Of a DNA stretch of 49,495 nt, positions 7,477 through 15,634 are shown piece after piece. Each line of letters begins with the position of its first letter. The stretch's first letter is position 1. Origin of the DNA: Bryobacterales bacterium (GTDB lineage Bacteria; Acidobacteriota; Terriglobia; Bryobacterales; UBA6623); NCBI GenBank assembly GCA_028819215.1, contig JAPPMG010000076.1, positions 1-49,495 on the forward strand. Reading direction: 5' to 3'. The notes beneath the pieces were generated by a model. It was not told the DNA's origin. It searched no databases and was given only the letters and a program-made list of their open reading frames with translations. A program made the position numbers and the translations under genes.

Positions 7477-7508
7477 TATACGTATATATCCCGACTAGCA
7501 TACGTATG
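7477..7508. promoter_or_regulatory. twin palindromic operator of the toxin-antitoxin operon
   Basis: Two perfect 10-bp palindromes, TATACGTATA (7477-7486) and CATACGTATG (7499-7508), share the core ATACGTAT. Their centres are 22 bp apart, about two helical turns. The first overlaps TATAAT on the minus strand (7475-7480), the likely -10 of the antitoxin-toxin operon. Paired palindromes on one DNA face suit dimers of the ribbon-helix-helix antitoxin. From 7509 to about 7755, before the dipeptidase promoter, I recognise nothing. Confidence 0.6.
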
Positions 7509-7755
7509 TTGGTGCGACGCCCGGCAGGCCTGACCAGCGCTGGCCGACCTCCCGGTGCTCGAGAGAGCGTAGACGGCTGAGCCATCCAAAGCGATGCTCA
7601 GGCCACCCCGCCAACTCAGAATCTGCCCTCCTGGCTAGGCCGGATGCTCCGAATGCACTGCGCCTTCGAACTGCTTGCATCAGACCTGAATTCGCCACAG
7701 CGGCCGACGGCTGGCCGGGCTGTGGCATGCCGCCTCTGGCGCGAGCGCCATCGGC

Positions 7756-7761
7756 TACAAT
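7756..7761 (+). promoter_or_regulatory. -10 element of the dipeptidase gene
   Basis: TACAAT ends 10 bases before the ATG at 7772, and there is no Shine-Dalgarno sequence. Transcription would start only a few bases before the codon, so the mRNA would be leaderless or nearly so. Confidence 0.4.
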
Positions 7762-7771
7762 CTTCTGCGTC

Positions 7772-8974
7772 ATGCTGAACCGAAGAAACTTCGGCGTGGT
7801 GTCGACGGCCGCCCTTCTGAGCGCCTGCGGCACCACCCCGGAGGCCCCGTCCGATGCCGAGCCAGCCGCCACGCCCAGCGGCCCGCTCTATTTTGACCTC
7901 CACATCGACACTCCGGGACGACTCGTGCGGGAGGGCCTGGACCTCGGCGAGAGCCCGGAGTACAGCCAGGTCGACATCCCCAAGATGCGCCAAGGCGGCC
8001 TCAACGCCGGCTTCTTCGCGGTGTTCAGCTCGGCCCGCAGCAAGAAGCCGATCGAATCGGTCAAGGATGCCCTCACCATCACCGACGTGATCGTCCAAGA
8101 GGTCGCCAGGCACCCGGATGACATGTTCCTGGCCACCAGCGCGGACGACGTGGTGCGAGCCCAGCGCGAGGACAAGATCGGAGTCATGCTCGGCGTCGAA
8201 GGCGGCCACATGATCGATTCGAGCATCGAGGTGCTGCGCCAGCTGTACCGTCTCGGCACCCGCTACCTAGGGCTGACCCACAGCGGCAACACGCCCTGGG
8301 TCGGCGCCGCCGAATACGACGACGGCCCCGAAGGGCTGACCGACCACGGGCGGGAAATCGTCCGCGCGATGAACCGCATGGGTATGATGGCGGACTTGTC
8401 GCACGCTTCCCAGAAGGCGTTTTTCGACACGGTCGAGACCTCGTCCGCCCCGATTCTCAACACCCACGCCGCATGCTTCGCGATCGCGGAGCACCCGCGC
8501 AACCTCACCGACGAGATGCTCAAGGCGCTGGCGGACAACGGCGGCGTGCTCGGGGTGGCGTACTACACGGGCATGCTCGACGACGAGCACCGGGCGCGGT
8601 TCACGGAACTCGCCGAGATCAACAGCAAGCGCCGAGAAGTCGGGCAACAGTTCTCTGGCGACCTCAAGCAACTCTCCCAAGAGTTGTGGAAGCTCAATCT
8701 CGCCGAGGTGGAACTGATCGGCGCCCCGCCGATCAGCCGCTTGGTAGACCACATCGAGCATGCGGCCACCGTGGCCGGCATCGACCACGTGGGCCTAGGA
8801 TCGGACTACGACAGCGTGGGATTGAAGCTTCCTGCCGGACTGGAGCACATCGGCTTGACGCCCAATCTGATCGAGGCCATGAAAGAACGCGGGTTTTCCG
8901 ACGAAGACGTGGCCAAGGTCATGGGCGGCAATGCGCTGCGCGCCCTGCGGGCAGCCGAGGCTGCAGCCGCTTGA
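7772..8974 (+). CDS. membrane dipeptidase, peptidase family M19 (lipoprotein)
   Basis: The 400-residue protein starts MLNRRNFGVVSTAALLSAC with a lipobox ending at Cys19 and a twin-arginine-like RRNF, so it is probably lipidated after export. The M19 TIM-barrel motifs are present: YFDLHIDTPG (metal-binding HxD), GVEGGHMID (bridging Glu), LGLTHSGN, MMADLSHASQKAF, and GIDHVGLGSDYD near the end. M19 zinc enzymes cleave dipeptides, often with D-residues at the second position. The second-histidine region reads ILNTHAACFAI rather than the usual SHSN, a variant of the normal segment. The upstream in-frame ATG at 7727 is rejected because it precedes the signal sequence and the -10. Confidence 0.88.
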   Translation: MLNRRNFGVVSTAALLSACGTTPEAPSDAEPAATPSGPLYFDLHIDTPGRLVREGLDLGESPEYSQVDIPKMRQGGLNAGFFAVFSSARSKKPIESVKDALTITDVIVQEVARHPDDMFLATSADDVVRAQREDKIGVMLGVEGGHMIDSSIEVLRQLYRLGTRYLGLTHSGNTPWVGAAEYDDGPEGLTDHGREIVRAMNRMGMMADLSHASQKAFFDTVETSSAPILNTHAACFAIAEHPRNLTDEMLKALADNGGVLGVAYYTGMLDDEHRARFTELAEINSKRREVGQQFSGDLKQLSQELWKLNLAEVELIGAPPISRLVDHIEHAATVAGIDHVGLGSDYDSVGLKLPAGLEHIGLTPNLIEAMKERGFSDEDVAKVMGGNALRALRAAEAAAA

Positions 8975-8991
8975 ACGGCGCTTGCCAGACG

Positions 8992-9018
8992 CAGCGCCCC
9001 TGCGGCGCAAGGGCGCTG
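8992..9018. terminator. hairpin between convergent genes
   Basis: CAGCGCCC pairs perfectly with GGGCGCTG around an 11-base loop, between the ends of the dipeptidase (8974) and prohibitin (9035) genes. There is no U-run, so it may be a bidirectional terminator of the GC-hairpin type or only an RNA end-protecting structure. Confidence 0.4.
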
Positions 9019-9034
9019 GAGTCCGGCCGCAGGC

Positions 9035-9862
9035 CTATGGCGATACGGATTTCAGGTCGATGAACGGAACCGCCCCGCTGGTCACTTGGGGCAGCACTCC
9101 GTCCCACTTTTCGATCGCGCGGAGTTGCAGGATCGTGTCGGTGATGGTCTCCCGCTGGAGCCGCTGCGATTCCGCCTCGGCCTGGGCCTCGGTCACCTTC
9201 TGCTCGGCCTCGATCTTGATGCGCTCCAAGTCCCGCTGCGCCCTCAGCGCATCTTGTTCGGCCTTCTGCTTGGCTTCGATCGCGTCGTTGAACACCGGCG
9301 AGAAGCTGAAGTCCACGATATTGAATTCGTCCACCACGATGTGCCGGCTGACCAAGCGCTCGGTGAGCATTTCCTTGATATTGACCGACACCTCGGCGCG
9401 CCGGGTGATCAGCTCTTCGGCGGTAAACTGCGCTGTCACCGCCTTAACGGCCTCTTGCACCGACGGGTCAATTAGCCGCTCCTTGTACATTACGCCGACC
9501 TCTTGGTAGATCTGCGCTGCCAGCTCCGGGGCGATGTGGTAGTTCAGGGCGATGCGCGAGTCCACCGTCTGAAGGTCCTTCGACGACGCCGACGAGTCGG
9601 TCTCAGCCTTCTGAATCCGGACGTCCACCGGGATGATCTGCTGGATGAAGGGAATCTTGAGCTGCAGCCCCTCGCCGCGCACTCCTTGCTGGATCCCGCC
9701 GAACTTCGAGAAGACGACGCCGCGCTCGCCCGCTCCCACGACTTGGAAGCAGTTGAACAGGAGCACCAGCAGGACGACGATGAGGACAAGCGAACTGAGC
9801 CCGCCGCCTAGAATTCTCCGCAACGAGTCGCGGAGTGAGTCGATAGGAATGTCATTTTGCAT
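9035..9862 (-). CDS. prohibitin-like SPFH/Band 7 membrane protein
   Basis: The 275-residue protein has one membrane helix (LSSLVLIVVLLVLLFNCF, about residues 22-40) and then a Band 7 domain (VGAGERGVVFSKFGG; LKIPFIQQIIPVDVRIQKAE; LNYHIAPE; EELITRRAEVSVNIKEML). A long Ala/Glu/Gln-rich coiled coil (about 195-250) promotes ring assembly, as in prohibitins. Such proteins scaffold membrane microdomains and chaperone proteases such as FtsH; here only the fold is seen. GAGAGGTG lies 6 bases before the ATG, fixing the start. The gene stands alone between convergent and co-directional neighbours. Confidence 0.88.
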   Translation of the reverse strand: MQNDIPIDSLRDSLRRILGGGLSSLVLIVVLLVLLFNCFQVVGAGERGVVFSKFGGIQQGVRGEGLQLKIPFIQQIIPVDVRIQKAETDSSASSKDLQTVDSRIALNYHIAPELAAQIYQEVGVMYKERLIDPSVQEAVKAVTAQFTAEELITRRAEVSVNIKEMLTERLVSRHIVVDEFNIVDFSFSPVFNDAIEAKQKAEQDALRAQRDLERIKIEAEQKVTEAQAEAESQRLQRETITDTILQLRAIEKWDGVLPQVTSGAVPFIDLKSVSP

Positions 9863-9992
9863 TGTTCACCTCTCATTGATTATCAGTTGCAGCAAGCCCG
9901 CCACACGCGTGCCTTGCTTGCCTCACAGTCTGTAGCTTCAGCGTACGCCCTGTCGAAGGGGGCGCAATTGAAATCGGGAGCCTCCCCGCAGC

Positions 9993-11585
9993 TTAGCGCG
10001 GCAGGGCAAAGGCGATGACCGCCGAACCGGCCGCCGTTGTCACGTACTGGCGACCCTCGAAGCGATACGTAATCGCGGGCGCTCGCACCGGCCCGCCGGT
10101 CTGCAAACGCCACAGCGGCTTGCCGTCGGTCGCGTCCAGCGCGACAAAGTAGCCCTCCTGGGTCCCGGCGAACAACAGCCCGCCACCAGTGGAGAGCATC
10201 CCGCTGCTCGGGGGGCTCACCAGCGCAAAACGCCAGCGCTGGTCACCAGTGCCAGGATCCACCGCCAGGATCGAGCCCTCGCGGGGATCGCCCGTCACGT
10301 TCTCCATGGCGCTGCCCAGATAGTACTCTCCCTCGACAAAATCTTGTGTCGCGCCGTGGTAAATCTGGCAGCCATCGCCGGAGTTGAAGTAATACAGGCC
10401 GGTCTGCGGGCTATAGGAAGTGGCGTGCCAGTTGTGTCCGCCGCCCATGCCCGGGCAAGTCAGCGTGCCCTCATCGGTGGGCGTGCGGCCGGGAATCAAG
10501 ATCGGACGGCCGGCAGAGGTCATGCCATCGGCCCAGTTGACCTCGGTGTAGGCGCGGGCAAACAGGAACTCGCCGCTGGCGCGGTCCAAGGCGTAGAAGT
10601 GGCCGTTGCGGTTGGCATGCACCAGCGCCTTGCGCGGCTGGCCGTCGATTTCGACATCGATCAGCACCGGGTCGGCCACCGCGTCCCAGTCATGCACGTC
10701 GTGCGGGGTGAACTGGAAGTACCAGCGGAGCTCTCCGGTATCCGCATCCAGCGCCAGCATGGAATCGCTGTACAGGTTGTCGCCGGGGCGCGGTGCTCCG
10801 TCCAGGTCGGGGCCCGGATTGCCGGTGCCCCAGTAGATCAGGTTCAATTCCGGATCGTAGCTTCCGGTGATCCAAGTCGAGGCTCCGCCGCGCTTCCAGG
10901 AATCCCCGCCCCAAGTCTCGTTGCCGGGCTCGCCCGGTCCGGGCACGGTCCGGAAGCGCCAGCGCCGCTCCCCCGTCTCGGCGTCGTAGGCATCGATGAA
11001 GTCCCGCGTGCCGAACTCCGCGCCGGCGATCCCGACGACCACCATGCCGTTGACCACCAGCGGCGCGACCGTGTTGGAATAGCCCTTCCGGTAGTCCGCC
11101 GATTCGACCTCCCACACGACATCGCCGGTGGCAGCGTCCAGCGCGACCAAGGTCGCTTGCATGTTGACCTTGAACAGCCGGTTGCCGAGGATCGCGAAAC
11201 CGCGGTTGGGCTGGCCGCAGCACAGCGGCAAGTCGTCCGGCACGGGCTCGGAGTAGTGCCACAGTTCACGGCCCGTCATCAAGTCCAAGGCCCAGGCATG
11301 ATTCGACGGGCCCGTCACGTACATGACTCCGTCTCGGACCAGCGGAGTGGTCTGGAACTTTCCGCTCACTCCCGTTTGGAAGATCCAAGCCGGCGCAATC
11401 CGCCCGACGTTGCCGGTGTCGATCTCATCAAGAGGCGAGTAGCGCCATGCGGAGTAGTTGCGCCCGTACATCAGCCAAGACTCGTCGTCTTGCTGCGAGT
11501 TCGCGAGCGCCTCCGCGTCAACCTGGCCAAGCGCCACCGCGGCGCACGCCAGCAGGATGCATGCAAGCCAGACTTGTCTGTTCAT
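9993..11585 (-). CDS. PQQ-dependent alcohol dehydrogenase, periplasmic, lanthanide-type active site
   Basis: The 530-residue protein has a signal peptide (to about Gly20) and eight-bladed propeller motifs (YSPLDEID; AWALDLMTGRELWHY; DAYDAETGERRWRF; LALDADTGELRWYF). Key sites are visible: vicinal cysteines C122-C123 (LCCGQPNRG), metal-binding E190 (GAEFG) and N256 (GTGNPGP), and catalytic D299. D301 lies two residues on (DWD). In methanol/ethanol quinoproteins, that second Asp marks lanthanide-dependent enzymes (XoxF/PedH type), whereas calcium enzymes have Ala or another residue. No fused heme domain is present. The cytochrome c gene just upstream overlaps by 4 bases and is the likely electron acceptor. 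The real substrate alcohol cannot be read from sequence. Confidence 0.85.
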   Translation of the reverse strand: MNRQVWLACILLACAAVALGQVDAEALANSQQDDESWLMYGRNYSAWRYSPLDEIDTGNVGRIAPAWIFQTGVSGKFQTTPLVRDGVMYVTGPSNHAWALDLMTGRELWHYSEPVPDDLPLCCGQPNRGFAILGNRLFKVNMQATLVALDAATGDVVWEVESADYRKGYSNTVAPLVVNGMVVVGIAGAEFGTRDFIDAYDAETGERRWRFRTVPGPGEPGNETWGGDSWKRGGASTWITGSYDPELNLIYWGTGNPGPDLDGAPRPGDNLYSDSMLALDADTGELRWYFQFTPHDVHDWDAVADPVLIDVEIDGQPRKALVHANRNGHFYALDRASGEFLFARAYTEVNWADGMTSAGRPILIPGRTPTDEGTLTCPGMGGGHNWHATSYSPQTGLYYFNSGDGCQIYHGATQDFVEGEYYLGSAMENVTGDPREGSILAVDPGTGDQRWRFALVSPPSSGMLSTGGGLLFAGTQEGYFVALDATDGKPLWRLQTGGPVRAPAITYRFEGRQYVTTAAGSAVIAFALPR

Positions 11586-12364
11586 CGGGACTCCTCGCCG
11601 CGCAGCCCCTGCATGTATGCGAGCAGGTCGCGCTGCTGCTGGTCAGATAGGCTCTCGCCGTAGCCGGTGGGCATCGCGGATGTGAATTCGCGCTCGATGG
11701 ACTCAACGTCTTCGCGCAAGAAGGAGTGCAACTTGCCCGAGGCGTCCCGCAACTGTGCCGAGAAATCGTCGATGCCCGAGCCGATCCCGGAAATGGTCCG
11801 ACCGTCACGGGTGACCACCTTGACCATGAAGTATCCGGCGGGAAGATCCTCGTTTGGGTCAAGTAGCGCCTCCCGCAGGTGGTCCACGCTACGAGAGCGC
11901 CCGATACGGGTCAGATCCGGCCCGTACGAGCCGCCGCGGCGACCTACCTTGTGACAGCCACCACAACCGCCCGCGCCCCAAAAGATGGCTTCGCCGCGTT
12001 CGGCGTCCCCGTCCACTCGCTCTTCGCCGACGGGCTCGAACGTGCGCAGGAAGGCCACGATCCGCCAGATGTTCTCCTCGGTGCTGCGACTGCCGTAGGC
12101 AGGCATCTCCGTTCCCGGCACGCCGCGCGCGATCACGCGGTAAATGTCCACGTCCCGGTTGCCCGCAGCGAAGTCTCCGCGATTCAGCGGCGGCCCCTTG
12201 CCGCCTTCGGCATGAATGCCGTGGCAGGCGGAGCAGCGCAGGCGGAAGGTGGCCTTGCCGACTCCGATCGAGGTCTCGTCGCCGTGAAACGGGCTGCGCT
12301 CCAGTTCTTGGCCAGCGGCCGCCACGGCCAAGGACACGAGCAGCGTCAGTACCCACCAGCGCAC
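11582..12364 (-). CDS. diheme cytochrome c, partner of the PQQ dehydrogenase
   Basis: The 260-residue protein has a signal peptide (MRWWVLTLLVSLAVAAAG) and two c-type heme sites: CSACH at residues 44-48 and CGGCH at 134-138. A methionine ligand candidate follows the first (GTEMPAYG, Met87). A C-terminal region of the type found in acidobacterial and planctomycete cytochromes follows (MVKVVTRDGRTISGIGSGIDDFSAQL). It ends with LSDQQQRDLLAYMQGL, typical of cytochrome c tails. It should take electrons from the PQQ enzyme to the respiratory chain in the periplasm. The start is GTG, with TACCCT (12372-12377) 7 bases upstream and no Shine-Dalgarno. Its stop overlaps the dehydrogenase ATG, so the two are co-translated. 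Confidence 0.85.
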   Translation of the reverse strand: MRWWVLTLLVSLAVAAAGQELERSPFHGDETSIGVGKATFRLRCSACHGIHAEGGKGPPLNRGDFAAGNRDVDIYRVIARGVPGTEMPAYGSRSTEENIWRIVAFLRTFEPVGEERVDGDAERGEAIFWGAGGCGGCHKVGRRGGSYGPDLTRIGRSRSVDHLREALLDPNEDLPAGYFMVKVVTRDGRTISGIGSGIDDFSAQLRDASGKLHSFLREDVESIEREFTSAMPTGYGESLSDQQQRDLLAYMQGLRGEESR

Positions 12365-12371
12365 GCTAGGC

Positions 12372-12450
12372 AGGGTAAGGCTTTCGATACCGTCAGGTCA
12401 ACCGGGCCATGCACCTTCGGCACGTGGGAGCCCTCCTGCCTACATATAAT
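12372..12450. promoter_or_regulatory. divergent promoters between cytochrome c and CehA/McbA-type genes
   Basis: On the minus strand TACCCT (12372-12377) lies 7 bases before the GTG of the cytochrome gene. On the plus strand a consensus TATAAT (12445-12450) lies 11 bases before the ATG at 12462. The plus-strand mRNA would have only a few leader bases. No -35 is convincing for either. Confidence 0.5.
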
Positions 12451-12461
12451 GTGGGGCACTC

Positions 12462-15254
12462 ATGAAACGCCTCGCAGTGATTCTTGGATTGTTTCTCGCC
12501 TGTTCGGCGGCGCTGGCCCAGGAGCACCCGCTGAGGGCGCTCAACATCGAGTTCGGTATCAAGGACCATCAGCCCATCCCGTGGGACGGCTCGCTCAGCA
12601 TTGACAAGGGCGAGATCGTCGACCTGCGCGGCTACCGCTTCAAGGAGGGCGAGTCTATCGGCGTGAACAACTCGTGGGTGGCGAGGACCGATCCCTGGGT
12701 GCAGCCTACCGGCGGCATGCACCCGCACGAACTCCCTTTCCCGCATGCCACGCGAGTGCAGGATGTCGGAGTCACGCTGTACTACAGGGCACCGGACGAC
12801 GCGACAGTATCGGTCAAGACCGTCAACGGCGATTTCTTCTTCAAGCCAGCCGACCTGCCGCCGTCGGACGCGATGCACATCCTCTCCACCAAGGTCGAAC
12901 TGCGCCGTGTGCCGCCCGTCGAGGCGTTGACCACCGACGAGTTCGAGGATGACTATCCCGCCATGGCGATGGCCGACGACGGGACGCTCTCGGCGGCCTG
13001 GATCGGCTACAAGGACGAGGACGACCAAGTCTTCGCGCGCGATCGCGCGAACGGCGAGTGGGGCGAGATCGCCAGCATAGGCGGAGCGTCCGGCGACCTG
13101 CAGGGGCTGGCCGCCGCCTATGACCGCAACGGGACATTGCACTTGGTTTGGTCCAAGCGCAACGGCGGGACTTGGATCCTGTTGCACGCCACGCGCAGCA
13201 ACGGATCGTGGAGCGCGCCAAGCGCGGTGGGCGAGGGCTCTGGCAACAATCTGTTCCCCGTCATGGCGAGTGACCGTCACGGCGGCTTGCATCTCGCCTG
13301 GCAGTCGGCCCGCGAAGGCTTTTCCGGGATCTACTACAGCGCCTTCGACGGCAGCGATTGGTCCGACGAGCTGCCGCTGAGTCATCCCGGAGCGGCCGCC
13401 AACGAGTGGTATCCCGACATCGCGTCCAATACCGCAGGCACTGCGTGGGTCGTCTGGGACAGCTACCAAGGCGGCAGCTACAACATCCGCCTGCGCTCTG
13501 TCAGCGCCGGACGCGCCGGGGACTTGGTCAAAGTGACCGACACGCCGCGCTACCACGGCACGCCGAGCATCGCCGTCGATGCCCAGGACCGAGTCTGGAT
13601 CTCGTACGACGAGTCCGACGAGAACTGGGGCAAGGACACCGGCTTCCTGCTGCGGGGCGGCACCGGGATCTACCAGTCGCGCACCAATCGCGTGGTCGTC
13701 TGGAACGGCAGCGAGTGGCTCGCCCCCCTCGATGACGTAAACCGCCGCTTCAGGCCCAGCGTCAAGCGCTACATCCAGACACCCAAGCTCGCGCCTGACA
13801 GCGAGGGTCGCATGTGGCTGCTGTTGCGGCCGCGCGTGCGCTCTACGAAGCCCGAATCACTCTGGGCTGCCGGCGGCAAGTGGGAGGTGATGGCGACGTA
13901 CTACTCCGGGGACCGCTGGGCAGATCCCTTCCCGCTGCCCGACAGCGTGGGCCGCAACGAGGGTCCGATGGATGTCGTCGCCGGAGCTGATGGAAAGGTG
14001 TACGCGACTTGGACGACCGACCAGAAGCTCTGGGGAGGGCCGAATTTCGGTCACTATCCGAAGGACAACCAGATCTTCTTCGCCGAGCTGTCCGCCCAGT
14101 TCAGCAACACGCGGATCGACCCGCCGCTGTTCGGCCCGAGAGGCGTCGAACCGCCGGCCATGCTGCCGACGGAGCCGAGGGAAGCGGAGCAGGTCGCGGC
14201 CATCCGCAACTACACCATCGACTCGGGCGGCAAGCGCTACAAGATCTACCGCGGCGACATGCACCGCCACACCGATATCTCGCTCGACGGCACCGGCGAT
14301 GGCTCGCTGTACGACTCGTTCCGCTACATGATGGACGGCGCCGCCATGGATTTCTACTTGGTCACTGACCACAAGGGCAGCAACGACACCGAGTACAGCT
14401 GGTGGCGGACCGAGAAAGCCGAGGACATGTTCCATGTTCCGGGGCGCTTCGTCACTCTCTTCGGCTACGAGCGCAGCCTAAGCTACCCGAACGGGCACCG
14501 CAACATCATCTACGCGGAGCGCGGCAACAGGCCGATTCGGATCACGCAAGAGGAGCGCGAGTCGAGCAGCGGACCCTTCCTCTACGACGCCCTGAGAAAG
14601 CAGAAAGGGATCGCGACATCGCACACGTCTCACACGTCGATGGGGACGGACTGGCGCGACAACGACCCGGAACTGGAGCCCATCGTGGAGATCTTCCAGG
14701 GAGCGCGGACGTCGGCCGAGCACGAGGGGGCCCCACTGGCATCCTCCGCAGCGCGGACGGACCTGTGGGCCGGGAGCTACCGGCCCAAGGGATTCGTCTG
14801 GCTGGCCTGGGAGAAGGGCTACAAGCTGGGAGTGCAGGCGAGTTCCGACCACGTTTCCACGCACAGTTCGTACGCCATGGTTCTCAGTGACGACTATTCC
14901 CGCCAGGGGTTGGTCGACGCCATGCGTCAGCGCCACACCTATGCGGCGACCAGCAACATAATCCTCGACTATCGCCTCAAGACGAGCGGCGGCGAGTGGA
15001 TCCAAGGCGACGAGTTCTCTTCGACGGAAATCCCAACTGCGACCGTCTTGATCCGTGGCACGGGCGCTATCAAGGAGGCCGTGGTGGTGCGGGACAACAC
15101 CTACGTGCACACGCTGGCCGGGGACGGCGAGAGCATGGAGTTCGAGTTCCGCGAGCAGGAACTGGCCGCTGGCGAGCACTACTACTATGTGCGCGTGGAG
15201 CAGGAAGACGGCAATGTCGCCTGGTCCAGTCCAATCTGGGTCACGAAAAAATAG
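12462..15254 (+). CDS. secreted CehA/McbA-family (PHP-type, DUF3604-like) metallohydrolase with N-terminal beta-propeller
   Basis: The 930-residue product has a signal peptide (MKRLAVILGLFLACSAALA) and a long N-terminal part of sialidase/BNR-like propeller repeats (GTLHLVWSKRNGG, GGLHLAWQSAREGFSG, GTAWVVWDSYQGG, QDRVWISYDES). A PHP-type hydrolase domain begins near residue 598 with GDMHRHTDISLDG (H601, H603), followed by YLVTDH and ATSHTSHTSMGTDW, then PIVEIFQGARTS and ASSDHVSTHSS. The domain resembles DUF3604/CehA-McbA hydrolases. CehA and McbA cleave carbamate-type bonds, but most relatives have no assigned substrate. A small beta-sandwich closes the protein. Size and export suggest it works on a polymer or large substrate outside the cytoplasm. 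Confidence 0.78.
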   Translation: MKRLAVILGLFLACSAALAQEHPLRALNIEFGIKDHQPIPWDGSLSIDKGEIVDLRGYRFKEGESIGVNNSWVARTDPWVQPTGGMHPHELPFPHATRVQDVGVTLYYRAPDDATVSVKTVNGDFFFKPADLPPSDAMHILSTKVELRRVPPVEALTTDEFEDDYPAMAMADDGTLSAAWIGYKDEDDQVFARDRANGEWGEIASIGGASGDLQGLAAAYDRNGTLHLVWSKRNGGTWILLHATRSNGSWSAPSAVGEGSGNNLFPVMASDRHGGLHLAWQSAREGFSGIYYSAFDGSDWSDELPLSHPGAAANEWYPDIASNTAGTAWVVWDSYQGGSYNIRLRSVSAGRAGDLVKVTDTPRYHGTPSIAVDAQDRVWISYDESDENWGKDTGFLLRGGTGIYQSRTNRVVVWNGSEWLAPLDDVNRRFRPSVKRYIQTPKLAPDSEGRMWLLLRPRVRSTKPESLWAAGGKWEVMATYYSGDRWADPFPLPDSVGRNEGPMDVVAGADGKVYATWTTDQKLWGGPNFGHYPKDNQIFFAELSAQFSNTRIDPPLFGPRGVEPPAMLPTEPREAEQVAAIRNYTIDSGGKRYKIYRGDMHRHTDISLDGTGDGSLYDSFRYMMDGAAMDFYLVTDHKGSNDTEYSWWRTEKAEDMFHVPGRFVTLFGYERSLSYPNGHRNIIYAERGNRPIRITQEERESSSGPFLYDALRKQKGIATSHTSHTSMGTDWRDNDPELEPIVEIFQGARTSAEHEGAPLASSAARTDLWAGSYRPKGFVWLAWEKGYKLGVQASSDHVSTHSSYAMVLSDDYSRQGLVDAMRQRHTYAATSNIILDYRLKTSGGEWIQGDEFSSTEIPTATVLIRGTGAIKEAVVVRDNTYVHTLAGDGESMEFEFREQELAAGEHYYYVRVEQEDGNVAWSSPIWVTKK

Positions 15255-15374
15255 CGCCGGGCCGCACCGGAACCCGGATGGTCAAAGCGCGCAAGACCGC
15301 TGCGAGCGAGGCACTGTGAGTTGGCTCGCGGGCGACACGGCGATTCGCCGGAAGTACCGCGCTGGGACGCGATT

Positions 15375-15412
15375 TTCTTGCAAATTAGAAACCGAATTCT
15401 AATTTGCAAGAA
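15375..15412. repeat. perfect 16-bp inverted repeat in the gap before glnA
   Basis: TTCTTGCAAATTAGAA (15375-15390) and its exact complement (15397-15412) flank a 6-base loop. The arms are AT-rich within GC-rich surroundings. The site lies between convergent genes (CehA/McbA-type protein ends 15254, glnA ends 15635), so a bidirectional terminator is the plain reading, but there is no U-run. It could equally be a protein-binding dyad or the relic of a small mobile element. The rest of the 380-base gap (15255-15634) holds no gene that I can support. Confidence 0.7.
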
Positions 15413-15634
15413 TCCGGACTCTGAGCCATCGAGTTCAGACTCACCACCAACCCGCGCCAAAGCGACCTCAAGTGCCTCGACGCAAACGCCGACCTAGCGG
15501 GGCCGCGCCGGATCCTAGACCGGTCGCCGAATGGAACGGGAGACTCGGTAGAGAGTGCCACTGAGAGCGGAAAGGCTGGAGGCCCTTTGCAAGAGCCCCC
15601 GGCCGCGGGGAATGGCGAACCCGCGCTGCCGCGA

